Positions 37,631 to 45,867 of a stretch of 64,000 nucleotides of DNA are shown piece by piece (position 1 is the stretch's first letter; each line of letters starts with the position of its first letter). Location: the NCBI GenBank assembly GCA_965219015.1, contig CBDCNH010000018.1, positions 27,188 to 91,187 of the forward strand. Reading direction: 5' to 3'. The notes beneath the pieces are model-generated. The model had not been told where the DNA came from. It did not search any database and saw only the letters and a program-made list of their open reading frames with translations. The DNA is from CBDCNH01 sp965219015 (GTDB lineage Bacteria > Pseudomonadota > Alphaproteobacteria > Rhodobacterales > Rhodobacteraceae). Both the position numbers and the translations under genes were made by a program.

Positions 37631-37749
37631 TCGCGCCTCCAGCGCCGGCCGCAGTCCGGCCACACTACCGTTAACCGCGGCGCTGTTCCAGTCTGTGCGG
37701 CGCGTTGCCCCGGCTGGACAGCGCCGCACCCATCCGGTCAGATGCGGCG
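37631..37749. promoter_or_regulatory. divergent promoter region of the exopolysaccharide locus
   Basis: The 119 bp between the Wzz-like gene (minus) and the glycosyltransferase gene (plus) must carry promoters for both halves of the polysaccharide locus. It contains the relatively AT-rich ACTACCGTTAACCGCGGC. No specific operator was recognised. Confidence 0.4.
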
Positions 37750-38703
37750 ATGCCCGGTATCGTCCCGCACGCCCAGCAGGTCGCCATCCTGATGGCTCTG
37801 CACAACGGAGCCGCTCACCTCGCCGAGCAGCTCGCGAGCTTCGCGGCGCAGGACCACGCGGACTGGGTGCTGATCGCCAGCGACGACGGCTCGCGCGACG
37901 GCGGCCCGGCGCTGGTGCGCGGCTGGCTCGCCGCCACGGGCCGCGACGGCCGGGTGATCGACGGCCCAGAAGCCGGTTTCGCCGCGAACTTCCTCCACCT
38001 CCTCGGCGCCGCGGGGCCCGACGTGCCCTACGCCGCGCTGTCGGACCAGGACGACGTGTGGCTTCCTGCCCGCCTCGCGCGCGGCGTGGCGGCGCTGGGC
38101 GCCCTGCCCGCGGGCGTGCCGGGGCTCTGGTGCTGCCGGTCGCTCGTCTCGGGGCCGAACCTCGAGCCGCTCGGCTTCACGGCGCCGGTCCCGCTGCCGC
38201 CGTCCTTCGGCAACGCGCTCGTCCACAACATCGCCGCCGGACATGCGATCCTCCTCAATCGCGCCGCGCTCGATCTGGTGCAGGCCACGCTCCCCGCCGT
38301 CGCGGGACTGCCGCTGCCGGCCCATGACTGGTGGCTCTATCTCCTCGTGACGGGCGCCGGCGGGCGGGTGCTCTCCGATCCCGAGCCGCTCGTGCTTTAC
38401 CGCCAGCATCACGCCAACGCGATCGGCGCGCAGGGGCGGCTCCGCGACCGCGCGCGCCGGGCGCGGGAGCTCCTCTTCGGCGGCGAGCTCGCGGCGCGCA
38501 ATGCCGCGCATGTCGCGGCGCTGGAGCGGGTGGCGGAGCACCTCACGCCGGAGAACCGCCGCCGCCTGGCCGCCTTCGCGCGCCTGCGCGGCGCCGGCGG
38601 GCCGGTCCGGCGGCTGCGCGCGGCGCGGGAGGCGGGGCTCACGCACCAGGGCCCGGTGGGGCGGCTCCTCCTCGCGTTTGGCGTCGCGGCGGGGCGGGTC
38701 TGA
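37750..38703 (+). CDS. family 2 glycosyltransferase, rhamnosyltransferase-like
   Basis: The 317-residue protein has a GT-A fold opening (VAILMALHNGAAHLAEQL), WVLIASDDGSRDGG, and the metal/nucleotide-binding LSDQDDVWLP typical of the rhamnosyltransferase subgroup. It would add a sugar to the lipid-linked repeat unit at the inner membrane. The ATG at 37750 is preferred over 37705, since the family starts just before VAILMA. Its stop abuts the GTG of the next glycosyltransferase. Confidence 0.88.
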   Translation: MPGIVPHAQQVAILMALHNGAAHLAEQLASFAAQDHADWVLIASDDGSRDGGPALVRGWLAATGRDGRVIDGPEAGFAANFLHLLGAAGPDVPYAALSDQDDVWLPARLARGVAALGALPAGVPGLWCCRSLVSGPNLEPLGFTAPVPLPPSFGNALVHNIAAGHAILLNRAALDLVQATLPAVAGLPLPAHDWWLYLLVTGAGGRVLSDPEPLVLYRQHHANAIGAQGRLRDRARRARELLFGGELAARNAAHVAALERVAEHLTPENRRRLAAFARLRGAGGPVRRLRAAREAGLTHQGPVGRLLLAFGVAAGRV

Positions 38704-39768
38704 GTGCGGCGCATCGCGCTCGTCGCGGGCCATGCGTTCCGGTCGGGCGTGCCGAGCTACGTGCGGCAGGTCTGCGAGGCGCTGGCGGGGGAGGCGGAGA
38801 TGACGGTGATCTCCGACGCGGACGGCGACGCCTACGACTTCGCCGCCGCGATGGGCGTGGCGCATGTCCGCATCCCGGGCCTCGCGCGGTCGCGCGACCT
38901 CCGCCGCAGCCTCGCCGCGGCGCGGGCGCTCGGCCGCGCGCTCGACGGCTTCGACGTGGTCTGGGCCGGCAACGCCTTCGTCGTGGCCCTGGCGCGGCTC
39001 CTCCACGCACGCGCGGCGCTCGGCGGGCGGCGGCGGGCGCTCGTCGCGGTGTGCCACGGCGCGGCCTTCGGGCCGGGGCGGAAGCGGCACGTCGCGGCGC
39101 TCGGCTGGGTGGCGGAGATGGCGCTCCTCGCGGTGGTCCCCCGGCACGACGTCGTCTTCGTGAGCACGCGCGACCGGGCGGCGTTCCCGGCCTGGGCGCT
39201 CCGGCGGCACGACGTGCGGGTGATCCCCAACACCTCCGCCCTCGGGCGGCCGCCGGACTGGCCGCGCGCGGCGGGGGAGCGGGCGACCGTCGTGATGACC
39301 ACGCGGGCCGCGTTCCAGAAGAACCTGGCCGCGGCCATCGCCATCGCGGGACGGTTGCCGCCCGGCGTGGATCTCGTCTTGGTCGGCGAGGGCACCGAGC
39401 GCTTCGGCGGACGCGGGATCGTCGACGCCGCGGCCGTCCGCGATCTCCTGGCGGGCGCCGACGCGTATCTCATGACGTCGCGCTACGAAGGGCTGCCGAT
39501 CGGGGCGCTGGAGGCCTTCGAGCTCGGCCTCCCGATCGCGATGACCGACGTCGGCGGGGCGGACGAGATCGGCCGCGCGCATCCGCTGTTCGCGCTCATC
39601 GACACCGCCGACCCCGCTGCGGCGGCGGCGGCGGTCGCGCGGCTGGTGGCGGCGTACCGCGCCGACCGGGAGGCCGCCGCGCGCCGGATCGCGGCGGCCT
39701 CGGAGGCGGCGTTCGCGCCGGACCGCTGGCGGGCGGAGATCCGCGCGCTGGCGGCGGAGGCGCGATGA
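38704..39768 (+). CDS. family 4-type glycosyltransferase
   Basis: The 354-residue GT-B enzyme has an N-domain with GHAFRSGVPSYVRQV and a C-domain with VRVIPNTSALG, TTRAAFQKNLAAAI, and the Glu-x7-Glu signature in SRYEGLPIGALEAFE. It starts with GTG directly after the previous stop and overlaps the phosphomannomutase start by four bases. Its role is probably in the same polysaccharide. Confidence 0.88.
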   Translation: MRRIALVAGHAFRSGVPSYVRQVCEALAGEAEMTVISDADGDAYDFAAAMGVAHVRIPGLARSRDLRRSLAAARALGRALDGFDVVWAGNAFVVALARLLHARAALGGRRRALVAVCHGAAFGPGRKRHVAALGWVAEMALLAVVPRHDVVFVSTRDRAAFPAWALRRHDVRVIPNTSALGRPPDWPRAAGERATVVMTTRAAFQKNLAAAIAIAGRLPPGVDLVLVGEGTERFGGRGIVDAAAVRDLLAGADAYLMTSRYEGLPIGALEAFELGLPIAMTDVGGADEIGRAHPLFALIDTADPAAAAAAVARLVAAYRADREAAARRIAAASEAAFAPDRWRAEIRALAAEAR

Positions 39769-41153
39769 CGCGCGTCGGCGCCTTCAAGGCCTACGACATC
39801 CGCGGCCGGCTCGGGCGCGACCTCGACGCGGACGTCGCGCGCGCGGTGGGCCGGGCGTTCGCGACGGTGCGGGGCGCGCGGCGGGTGGTCGTGGGCCACG
39901 ACGCGCGGGCGTCGTCCCCGCCGCTCGCCGCCGCGCTGGCGGAAGGGCTCATGGCGCAGGGGGTGGAGGTGCTCGACCTCGGGCTCGCGGGAACCGAGGA
40001 GGTGTACTTCGCGACCGATCACCTCGGCGCGGACGGCGGCATCGCGGTGACGGGATCGCACAACCCGATCGACGAGAACGGGATGAAGCTCGTGGGCCCC
40101 GGCGCCGCCCCGCTGCCGGCCGACGCGGGGCTCGCGGCGATCCGGGATTGCGTGGCGGCCGACGCCTTCGCGCCCGAGGCGCCGGGCGGCGGCACGACCG
40201 ACGCGGCGGGGACGCGGGCGGCCTATGTCGCGCGCGTGCTCGGCTTCGCGGCGGAGGGCCTCGCGCCCCTGCACATCCTCGTCGACGCGGGCAACGGCGC
40301 GGCGGGGCCGACCTTCGACGCCATCGCGGCGGGGCTCGCGGCCCGGAGCGTGCCGCTCAGGTTCACGCGGCTCCGTCACGCGCCGGACCCCGCGTTCCCG
40401 AACGGCATCCCGAACCCGATGCTGCCGGAGAACCGCGCCGCCACCGGCGCTGCGGTCGTCGCGGCGGGCGCGGACTTCGGCGTCGCCTGGGACGGCGACT
40501 TCGACCGCTGCTTCTTCTTCGACGAGACCGGCGCGTTCGTGCCCGGCGAGTACATCGTGGGCCTCCTCGCGGAAGCGATGCTGGCGCGCGCGCCGGGGGC
40601 CGCCATCGTCCACGACCCGCGCGTGGTGCTCGCCACCCGCGACGCGATCGCGCGCGCCGGCGGGCGGGCGGTCGCGGCGCCGACGGGGCATATCTGGCAG
40701 AAGGAGGCGATGCGCGCGACGGGCGCGATCTACGGCGGCGAGATCTCGGCGCACCACTATTTCCGCGGGTTCATGTGCTGCGACTCGGGGATGATCCCCT
40801 GGCTCCTCGTCGCGCAGATTGTTTCGCGCGCGAAACATATGGTTGCATTTGATTCAAATGCGCCCGGATCGCTCGGCGCGATCCTTGGCGGCCGCATCGG
40901 CGCCTTCCCGTCGTCGGGCGAGATCAACTTCCGGCTCGCGGACCCCGACGCCGCCATCGCACGGGTGCTCGCCGCCTCTCCCGGCGCGGCGGTGGACCGG
41001 CTCGACGGCTGGAGCCTGACGTTCCCCGGCTGGCGCTTCAACCTCCGGCGCTCGAACACCGAGGCGCTCGTCCGGCTCAACGTCGAGAGCCGCGGCGACG
41101 CGGCGCTCGTGGCGCGCGAGACGGCGCGGATCGCGGCGCTGCTTCAGGGCTGA
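39765..41153 (+). CDS. phosphomannomutase/phosphoglucomutase
   Basis: The 462-residue alpha-D-phosphohexomutase has KAYDIRGRLG at the start, the phosphoserine loop VTGSHNPIDENGMKLV, metal loop WDGDFDRCF, sugar loop YGGEISAHHYF, and the C-terminal phosphate loop LRRSNTEALVRLNVES. It makes mannose-1-phosphate (or glucose-1-phosphate) for nucleotide sugars. Between SGMIPWLLVAQ and RIGAFPSSGEIN there are about ten extra residues (RAKHMVAFDSNAPGS region) encoded by AT-rich codons and two palindromes, unlike the rest of the gene. The 3' end overlaps mprF by ten bases. Confidence 0.93.
   Translation: MTRVGAFKAYDIRGRLGRDLDADVARAVGRAFATVRGARRVVVGHDARASSPPLAAALAEGLMAQGVEVLDLGLAGTEEVYFATDHLGADGGIAVTGSHNPIDENGMKLVGPGAAPLPADAGLAAIRDCVAADAFAPEAPGGGTTDAAGTRAAYVARVLGFAAEGLAPLHILVDAGNGAAGPTFDAIAAGLAARSVPLRFTRLRHAPDPAFPNGIPNPMLPENRAATGAAVVAAGADFGVAWDGDFDRCFFFDETGAFVPGEYIVGLLAEAMLARAPGAAIVHDPRVVLATRDAIARAGGRAVAAPTGHIWQKEAMRATGAIYGGEISAHHYFRGFMCCDSGMIPWLLVAQIVSRAKHMVAFDSNAPGSLGAILGGRIGAFPSSGEINFRLADPDAAIARVLAASPGAAVDRLDGWSLTFPGWRFNLRRSNTEALVRLNVESRGDAALVARETARIAALLQG
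40820..40861. repeat. two adjacent palindromes in an AT-rich in-frame patch of the phosphomannomutase gene
   Basis: Positions 40820-40837 form a perfect 18-bp palindrome (TGTTTCGCGCGCGAAACA). Positions 40845-40861 form an 8-1-8 inverted repeat (GCATTTGA-T-TCAAATGC). The patch uses codons such as ATT, GTT, AAA, CAT, TTT, GAT and AAT, which are rare in the neighbouring genes. Confidence 0.9.
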
Positions 41154-43798
41154 GGCGGCGTGCGGCCGCGCTCGGCGATGCCCTGCGCGGTGCCGGCGAT
41201 GAGGCGCGCGGCGTCCGCGAGGGGCGCGACCGGCGTGACGATCGAGCGGCAGCAGAAATAGCGCGGCCGCCACTCGGGATCGAACTTGTCCTTGAACCGC
41301 CGCAGGCCGTCGAAGTTGTAGAAGCGGTCGCCGTAGCGGTAGACGAGCGTGCCGAAGCGCGACCAGAGGTCGGCGCCGCGCCGGGTCGGCAGCCCCGCGA
41401 AGGGCGCCATGCCGAGGCTGAACTCGGCGGCGCCCGTCTCGGCGAGGCGGAGCATCAGCGCGGTGAAGAGGAATTCCATCGTGCCGGGCGGCGCGTCGTC
41501 GGCGTGGCGCATGAGGTCGACCGCGGCGCTCCGGCGCCCGGACGCCGTCAGGACGTTGGCGAACGCGACCGCGCGGCCGTCGCAGCGGACGACCGCGACG
41601 GGGAAGCGCTGCAGGTAGACGGGATCGAAGCGGCCGACGGAGAAGGTCTTCTCGCGGGCGCCGCGGCTGCCGAGCCAGGCCCGGGACACGCGCGCGAGAT
41701 CGGCCACCAGCGCCGCCGCATGGGGCGGCTCGGAGAGCTCGAGCGCGAGGCCGTCGCGGAGCGCACGGGCGTGGCCGGTGCGGAGGCGCTTCCTCGCCGG
41801 CCCGTCGAGCGAGAAGCCGGTCAGCGGGACGACGGCCTCCTCGCCCATCTTGTGCAGCGCGAGACCCATCTCGATCGCCTGGTCGGTGAAGCTCGCCGGC
41901 GCCTCGTAGAACACCGGCCGGGCACCTGCGGCGCGCGCCGCATCGTGGAACGCCCAGGCCAGATCCTCGCGGCCCGCGGCGGTGCCGACGGGCGCGCCGA
42001 GCGCGATCCACGAGGCCCCCTTGACGCCGTAGGACAGCACCGCGTCGCCGGTGCCCGCGAACATCAGCGTCTTGTCGCCGGTCATCGCGAGCATGTCCGA
42101 GCCCGCGCCATGCGCGTCGATGAGCACGCGCGCTTGCGCCAGCGCCTCGGGGTCGGGCTCGCGGCGGACGACCTGGCGCGCACGCAGCGCCGACGACAGG
42201 AGCGCCACGCTGAGGATGACGCACCCCGCGAGCGCCGCCCGCTGCGCCCGCGCGGCGTCGCCATCGAGCGCGAACTTCCACCATTCCTGCGCGGCGTAGG
42301 GCGCGTTGCGATGGACCGCGAGGTAGGTGAGCACGAGCGCGCCGCCGGTCGCCAGCACGAAGAGCGCCCACTGCGCGGACCACAGGCCCTGCGTCAGTCG
42401 CGCGGCGCGGTAGAACTCCCGGCGGCAGGGGTAAAGGACGATCGCCATGAAACCGAGGAGCGCCAGCCGGTCGAGGTCGTAGCCGCGCACGATGGTGGTC
42501 ACGACGCCGGCGAGCAGCGCGCCGAGCACGATCCAGAACGCCGCCCGCGACCGGCGCAGGAGCCCCAGCGCGAGCACGATGAGGAGCGAGCCCACGATCG
42601 ACGAGCCGAGCGCGCCGCCCTCGATCATCGCGAGCGGCAAGAAGGTCTGCAGCTCTTCCGACGCGGCGGCGCCGTTCGGGATGACGCCCGCGAACATCAT
42701 GTAGACGCCCGACAGGAGCACGAGCATCGCCGTCGCGGTCGGGATCACGGCGCGGCCGGCGGCCATCACCGGCTGCAGGCGCGTCATCGCGGGCGTGCGC
42801 CGGCCGGTCGCGGTCCAGACCTCGCTCGCCGAGAGCGTCGCCAGGGCCACGGCAAAGGGCAGCAGGAAATAGATCAGGCGGAAGAGGAGGAGCGCCGTCA
42901 CCGCGTCGTTGAGCGGCACGCTGCCGCCGATCGCCGCGATCACGACGCTCTCGAAGACGCCGACGCCGCCCGGCACGTGGCTGAGGACGCCGGCCATCGT
43001 GGCGATGGCGAAGACGGCGAGGAGGTTCGGGAAGGCGATCGTGCCATGCGGCAAGAGGACGTAGAGGGTGAGCGCCGCCATGCCGATGTCGGTCATCGTG
43101 ATGACGAGCTGCCGCGTCACGTCGCCGGCCCCCGGCGCGCGCAGGGCGAAGCGGCCGAGGCGCAGCGTGCCGCCCCAGAGCGCGATCCCGTAGAGCAGGA
43201 CCAGCGACGCCGCGAGTGCCGCGAGCGCGATGACGCGGACGGTCGCGGGGTTCATCGCCAGCACCATGCCGAGCGCATCGGGGTGCAGCACCAGCGCCGC
43301 GAGGCCGATCAGCGTGACGCCGACGCCGTAGGCGATGGCGGCGAAGGACGAGATCGCGGCCACGTCGTAGGCGTCGAGCCCGAGGGCGGCGTAGATGCGG
43401 TAGCGCACCGCCCCGCCCGAGACCGCGCTGAGGCCGATGGTGTTGCCGAAGGCGTAGCCGAGGAAGCCGCCGAGCGCCACGAACGGCAAGGGCAGGCGCT
43501 TGCCGAGGTAGCGCAGCGCCGACCAGTCGTAGCCGACGAGCGCCGCGTAGCCGATCGCGGTCGCGGCGATGGCGCGGACGTAGGTGCTCCCCGGCGTGGC
43601 CTTCAGGCTCGCGAGCACCTCGCGGAAATCGAGCGGCGACAGCAGGCGGTAGAGCGCGTAGCTGCCGGCCGCGAAGAGGAGCGCCGTGACGATGAGAGCC
43701 GCGTTCTTCTGCAGCACGGCCAGCCGCGAGAGCGGCTCGCGGGGCGCCGGGGGATCGGCGGCTTCGGCTTCGCGGCGCAGGTCGTCAGCGGCCGGCAT
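41144..43798 (-). CDS. mprF: MprF-type phosphatidylglycerol lysyltransferase/flippase
   Basis: This is an 884-residue protein. The N-terminal ~560 residues hold about 12-14 membrane helices of the flippase domain (GYAFGNTIGLSAVSGGAVRYRIYA is the conserved early segment). The C-terminal soluble DUF2156 domain (SWIALGAPVGTA, FSLGMAPFAGLPTRRG, YNFDGLRRFKDKFDPEW) transfers lysine or alanine from aminoacyl-tRNA to phosphatidylglycerol. It reduces envelope negative charge and raises resistance to cationic peptides. The ATG at 43798 is preferred because the upstream extension is Arg/Gly-rich. It is divergent from phoX across 293 bp. Confidence 0.93.
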   Translation of the reverse strand: MPAADDLRREAEAADPPAPREPLSRLAVLQKNAALIVTALLFAAGSYALYRLLSPLDFREVLASLKATPGSTYVRAIAATAIGYAALVGYDWSALRYLGKRLPLPFVALGGFLGYAFGNTIGLSAVSGGAVRYRIYAALGLDAYDVAAISSFAAIAYGVGVTLIGLAALVLHPDALGMVLAMNPATVRVIALAALAASLVLLYGIALWGGTLRLGRFALRAPGAGDVTRQLVITMTDIGMAALTLYVLLPHGTIAFPNLLAVFAIATMAGVLSHVPGGVGVFESVVIAAIGGSVPLNDAVTALLLFRLIYFLLPFAVALATLSASEVWTATGRRTPAMTRLQPVMAAGRAVIPTATAMLVLLSGVYMMFAGVIPNGAAASEELQTFLPLAMIEGGALGSSIVGSLLIVLALGLLRRSRAAFWIVLGALLAGVVTTIVRGYDLDRLALLGFMAIVLYPCRREFYRAARLTQGLWSAQWALFVLATGGALVLTYLAVHRNAPYAAQEWWKFALDGDAARAQRAALAGCVILSVALLSSALRARQVVRREPDPEALAQARVLIDAHGAGSDMLAMTGDKTLMFAGTGDAVLSYGVKGASWIALGAPVGTAAGREDLAWAFHDAARAAGARPVFYEAPASFTDQAIEMGLALHKMGEEAVVPLTGFSLDGPARKRLRTGHARALRDGLALELSEPPHAAALVADLARVSRAWLGSRGAREKTFSVGRFDPVYLQRFPVAVVRCDGRAVAFANVLTASGRRSAAVDLMRHADDAPPGTMEFLFTALMLRLAETGAAEFSLGMAPFAGLPTRRGADLWSRFGTLVYRYGDRFYNFDGLRRFKDKFDPEWRPRYFCCRSIVTPVAPLADAARLIAGTAQGIAERGRTPPQP

Positions 43799-44091
43799 GA
43801 CCCGCCCTCGCCGGCGTCCGGCCCGGTCTTGCAAGCCTCCCATCGCGCATCATCCGCCCCGCCGGCCGCCGGACCGGGGCGCGAGCGTGCCTGCTCGGCC
43901 CGGCGGCAGTCGCGTACCTACGCTCGTCGGGGCGGAACCTACAGCCCCCGCAGTCCGACCGCCACCTGCGACGTCGGTGCATCCGGCTTGTCACGGTTCC
44001 GTCGCACCGGCACACTAGGACGGTCGGCGACGACCCGGCAGAGCCCCGGGGGGCCTGCCGACACCCCGCTTCAACAGCCGAGGAGAGACGA

Positions 44092-45867
44092 ATGCGCCGG
44101 TCCATGCTTCTTGCCACCACCGCCCTGACCGCGGGGCTCTCTGCCGCCGCCGCAGGCGCTGCAGACGCGCCGAGCTTCAAGGCCGTCGATGCGCCCACCA
44201 GCGACGCCGCCAAGCGCGAGGTCGTCGCGAGCCCCTCGATCTCGGTCGCCGGCAAGGATGCCCCGATCGGCTTCCGCACGCTGCTCAGGACCGGCCAGAA
44301 GGCCGGCGACGGCACCTTCGGGCAGCTCATGGACCAGCACGGCAAGCCGATCATGGGCGCCGACGGGGCGCCGCTGATCTCGAACTCCACGGACTTCTCG
44401 TCGATCCTGATGAAGGACGGCAAGATGTACGTGGTCTCGCATTTCGAGACGCGGCCGGCGTCGGTCTACGTCACCGAGGTGACGCAGGACGCGGACGGGA
44501 TGCTGACGCCGGTCTCGACCGCGCCGGTGGACTTCTCGGCGGACGGCGGGCACTGGGTGCCCTGCGCGGGCTCGGTGACGCCCTGGGGCACGCATCTCGG
44601 GAGCGAGGAGTACGAGCCCGACGCGCATGTCATCGAGACCACGACGGACATCGCCGAGCTCGACGACTACGCCAAGCCGATGGCGCTCTACTTCGGCTAC
44701 GACGCGAGCGGTCCGGATGCGACGATGGACGGCTTCCGCCAGGTCTTCAACCCGTACCGCTACGGCTACATCACCGAGGTCTCGATCGACGACGCGGGCC
44801 AGGGGCAAGGCGTGAAGCACTTCGCGATGGGCCGCTTCGCGCACGAGCTCGGCTATACCATGCCGGACCGGAAGACCGTGTACCTGTCGGACGACGGCAC
44901 CAACGTCGGCCTCTTCCGCTTCGTCGCCGATGAAGCCGGGAACCTCGACGCGGGCACGCTCTACGCCGCGAAGTGGACGCAGACGAGCGCCGAGAACGGC
45001 GGCGCGGCGGACATCAGCTGGGTGGACCTCGGCCATGCCGCGAGCGCCGACGTGAAGGCGCTGGTCGAGAAGGGCACCAAGTTCACCGACATCTTCGACA
45101 TGGCGGAGATGGGCGAGGACGGCGGTTGCGCGGCGGGCTTCACGCCTTCGGTCGCGAACGGCGTCGCGGAATGCCTGAAGCTGAAGGACGGCATGGAGAT
45201 GGCCGCCTCGCGCCTCGAGACGCGCCGCTACGCCGCGATCAAGGGCGCGACGGTGGAGCTTCGCAAGGAGGAAGGGATCACCTACGACCCCGACCACAAC
45301 AAACTCTACGTCGCCATCTCCGAGACCTCGAACGGCATGGAGGACATGGCGGCGAAGGGCAAGGCGAGCGGCAAGTACGACACCGGCGGCTCGAACGACG
45401 TCCGCGTCGGCTACAACCCCTGCGGCGGGGTCTACGCGCTCGACCTCGACGCGGACTACGTGGCGACGACGATGACGGCAATGGTGGTGGGCACGCCGCA
45501 CGAATACGAAGAAGGCAGCGCGTTCGCCGGCAACACCTGCGACATCGACGGGCTCGCGAACCCCGACAACCTGAGCTACCTGCCCGGCCACGACACGCTC
45601 TTCATCGGCGAGGACACCGAGACGGGCCACCAGAACGACGCGGTCTGGGCCTACAACGTCACCTCGGGCGACCTCACGCGGATCGAGACGACGCCCTACG
45701 GCGCGGAGACCACCTCGGTCTACGTCTATCCGAACGTCGCGGGCCATGCCTATCTGATGAGCGTGGTGCAGCACCCCTACGGCGAGAGCGACGAGGACAA
45801 GCTCGCGTCGCCCGACCAGGCGGCGGCCTACCTCGGCTACATCGGCCCGATGCCGGTGCTCGACTGA
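44092..45867 (+). CDS. phoX: PhoX family phosphatase (DUF839)
   Basis: The 591-residue exported protein has a signal peptide (ending near AAAGAADA) and a DUF839 beta-propeller-like body. The body contains GGHWVPCAGSVTPWGTHLGSEEYEPD and a late PDNLSYLPGHDTLFIGED calcium/iron-site region. PhoX enzymes are Ca/Fe-dependent periplasmic phosphatases common in marine bacteria. This one has a Sec-type signal peptide, not the twin-arginine signal of classical PhoX, so it may be a divergent DUF839 member. Its stop overlaps the ATG of the following cytochrome (TGATG). Confidence 0.82.
   Translation: MRRSMLLATTALTAGLSAAAAGAADAPSFKAVDAPTSDAAKREVVASPSISVAGKDAPIGFRTLLRTGQKAGDGTFGQLMDQHGKPIMGADGAPLISNSTDFSSILMKDGKMYVVSHFETRPASVYVTEVTQDADGMLTPVSTAPVDFSADGGHWVPCAGSVTPWGTHLGSEEYEPDAHVIETTTDIAELDDYAKPMALYFGYDASGPDATMDGFRQVFNPYRYGYITEVSIDDAGQGQGVKHFAMGRFAHELGYTMPDRKTVYLSDDGTNVGLFRFVADEAGNLDAGTLYAAKWTQTSAENGGAADISWVDLGHAASADVKALVEKGTKFTDIFDMAEMGEDGGCAAGFTPSVANGVAECLKLKDGMEMAASRLETRRYAAIKGATVELRKEEGITYDPDHNKLYVAISETSNGMEDMAAKGKASGKYDTGGSNDVRVGYNPCGGVYALDLDADYVATTMTAMVVGTPHEYEEGSAFAGNTCDIDGLANPDNLSYLPGHDTLFIGEDTETGHQNDAVWAYNVTSGDLTRIETTPYGAETTSVYVYPNVAGHAYLMSVVQHPYGESDEDKLASPDQAAAYLGYIGPMPVLD

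Noticed and set aside
41504..44128. 874-codon plus-strand open frame opposite mprF
   Set aside because: It is fully antisense to MprF, a protein with recognisable flippase and synthase domains; composition is low-complexity.
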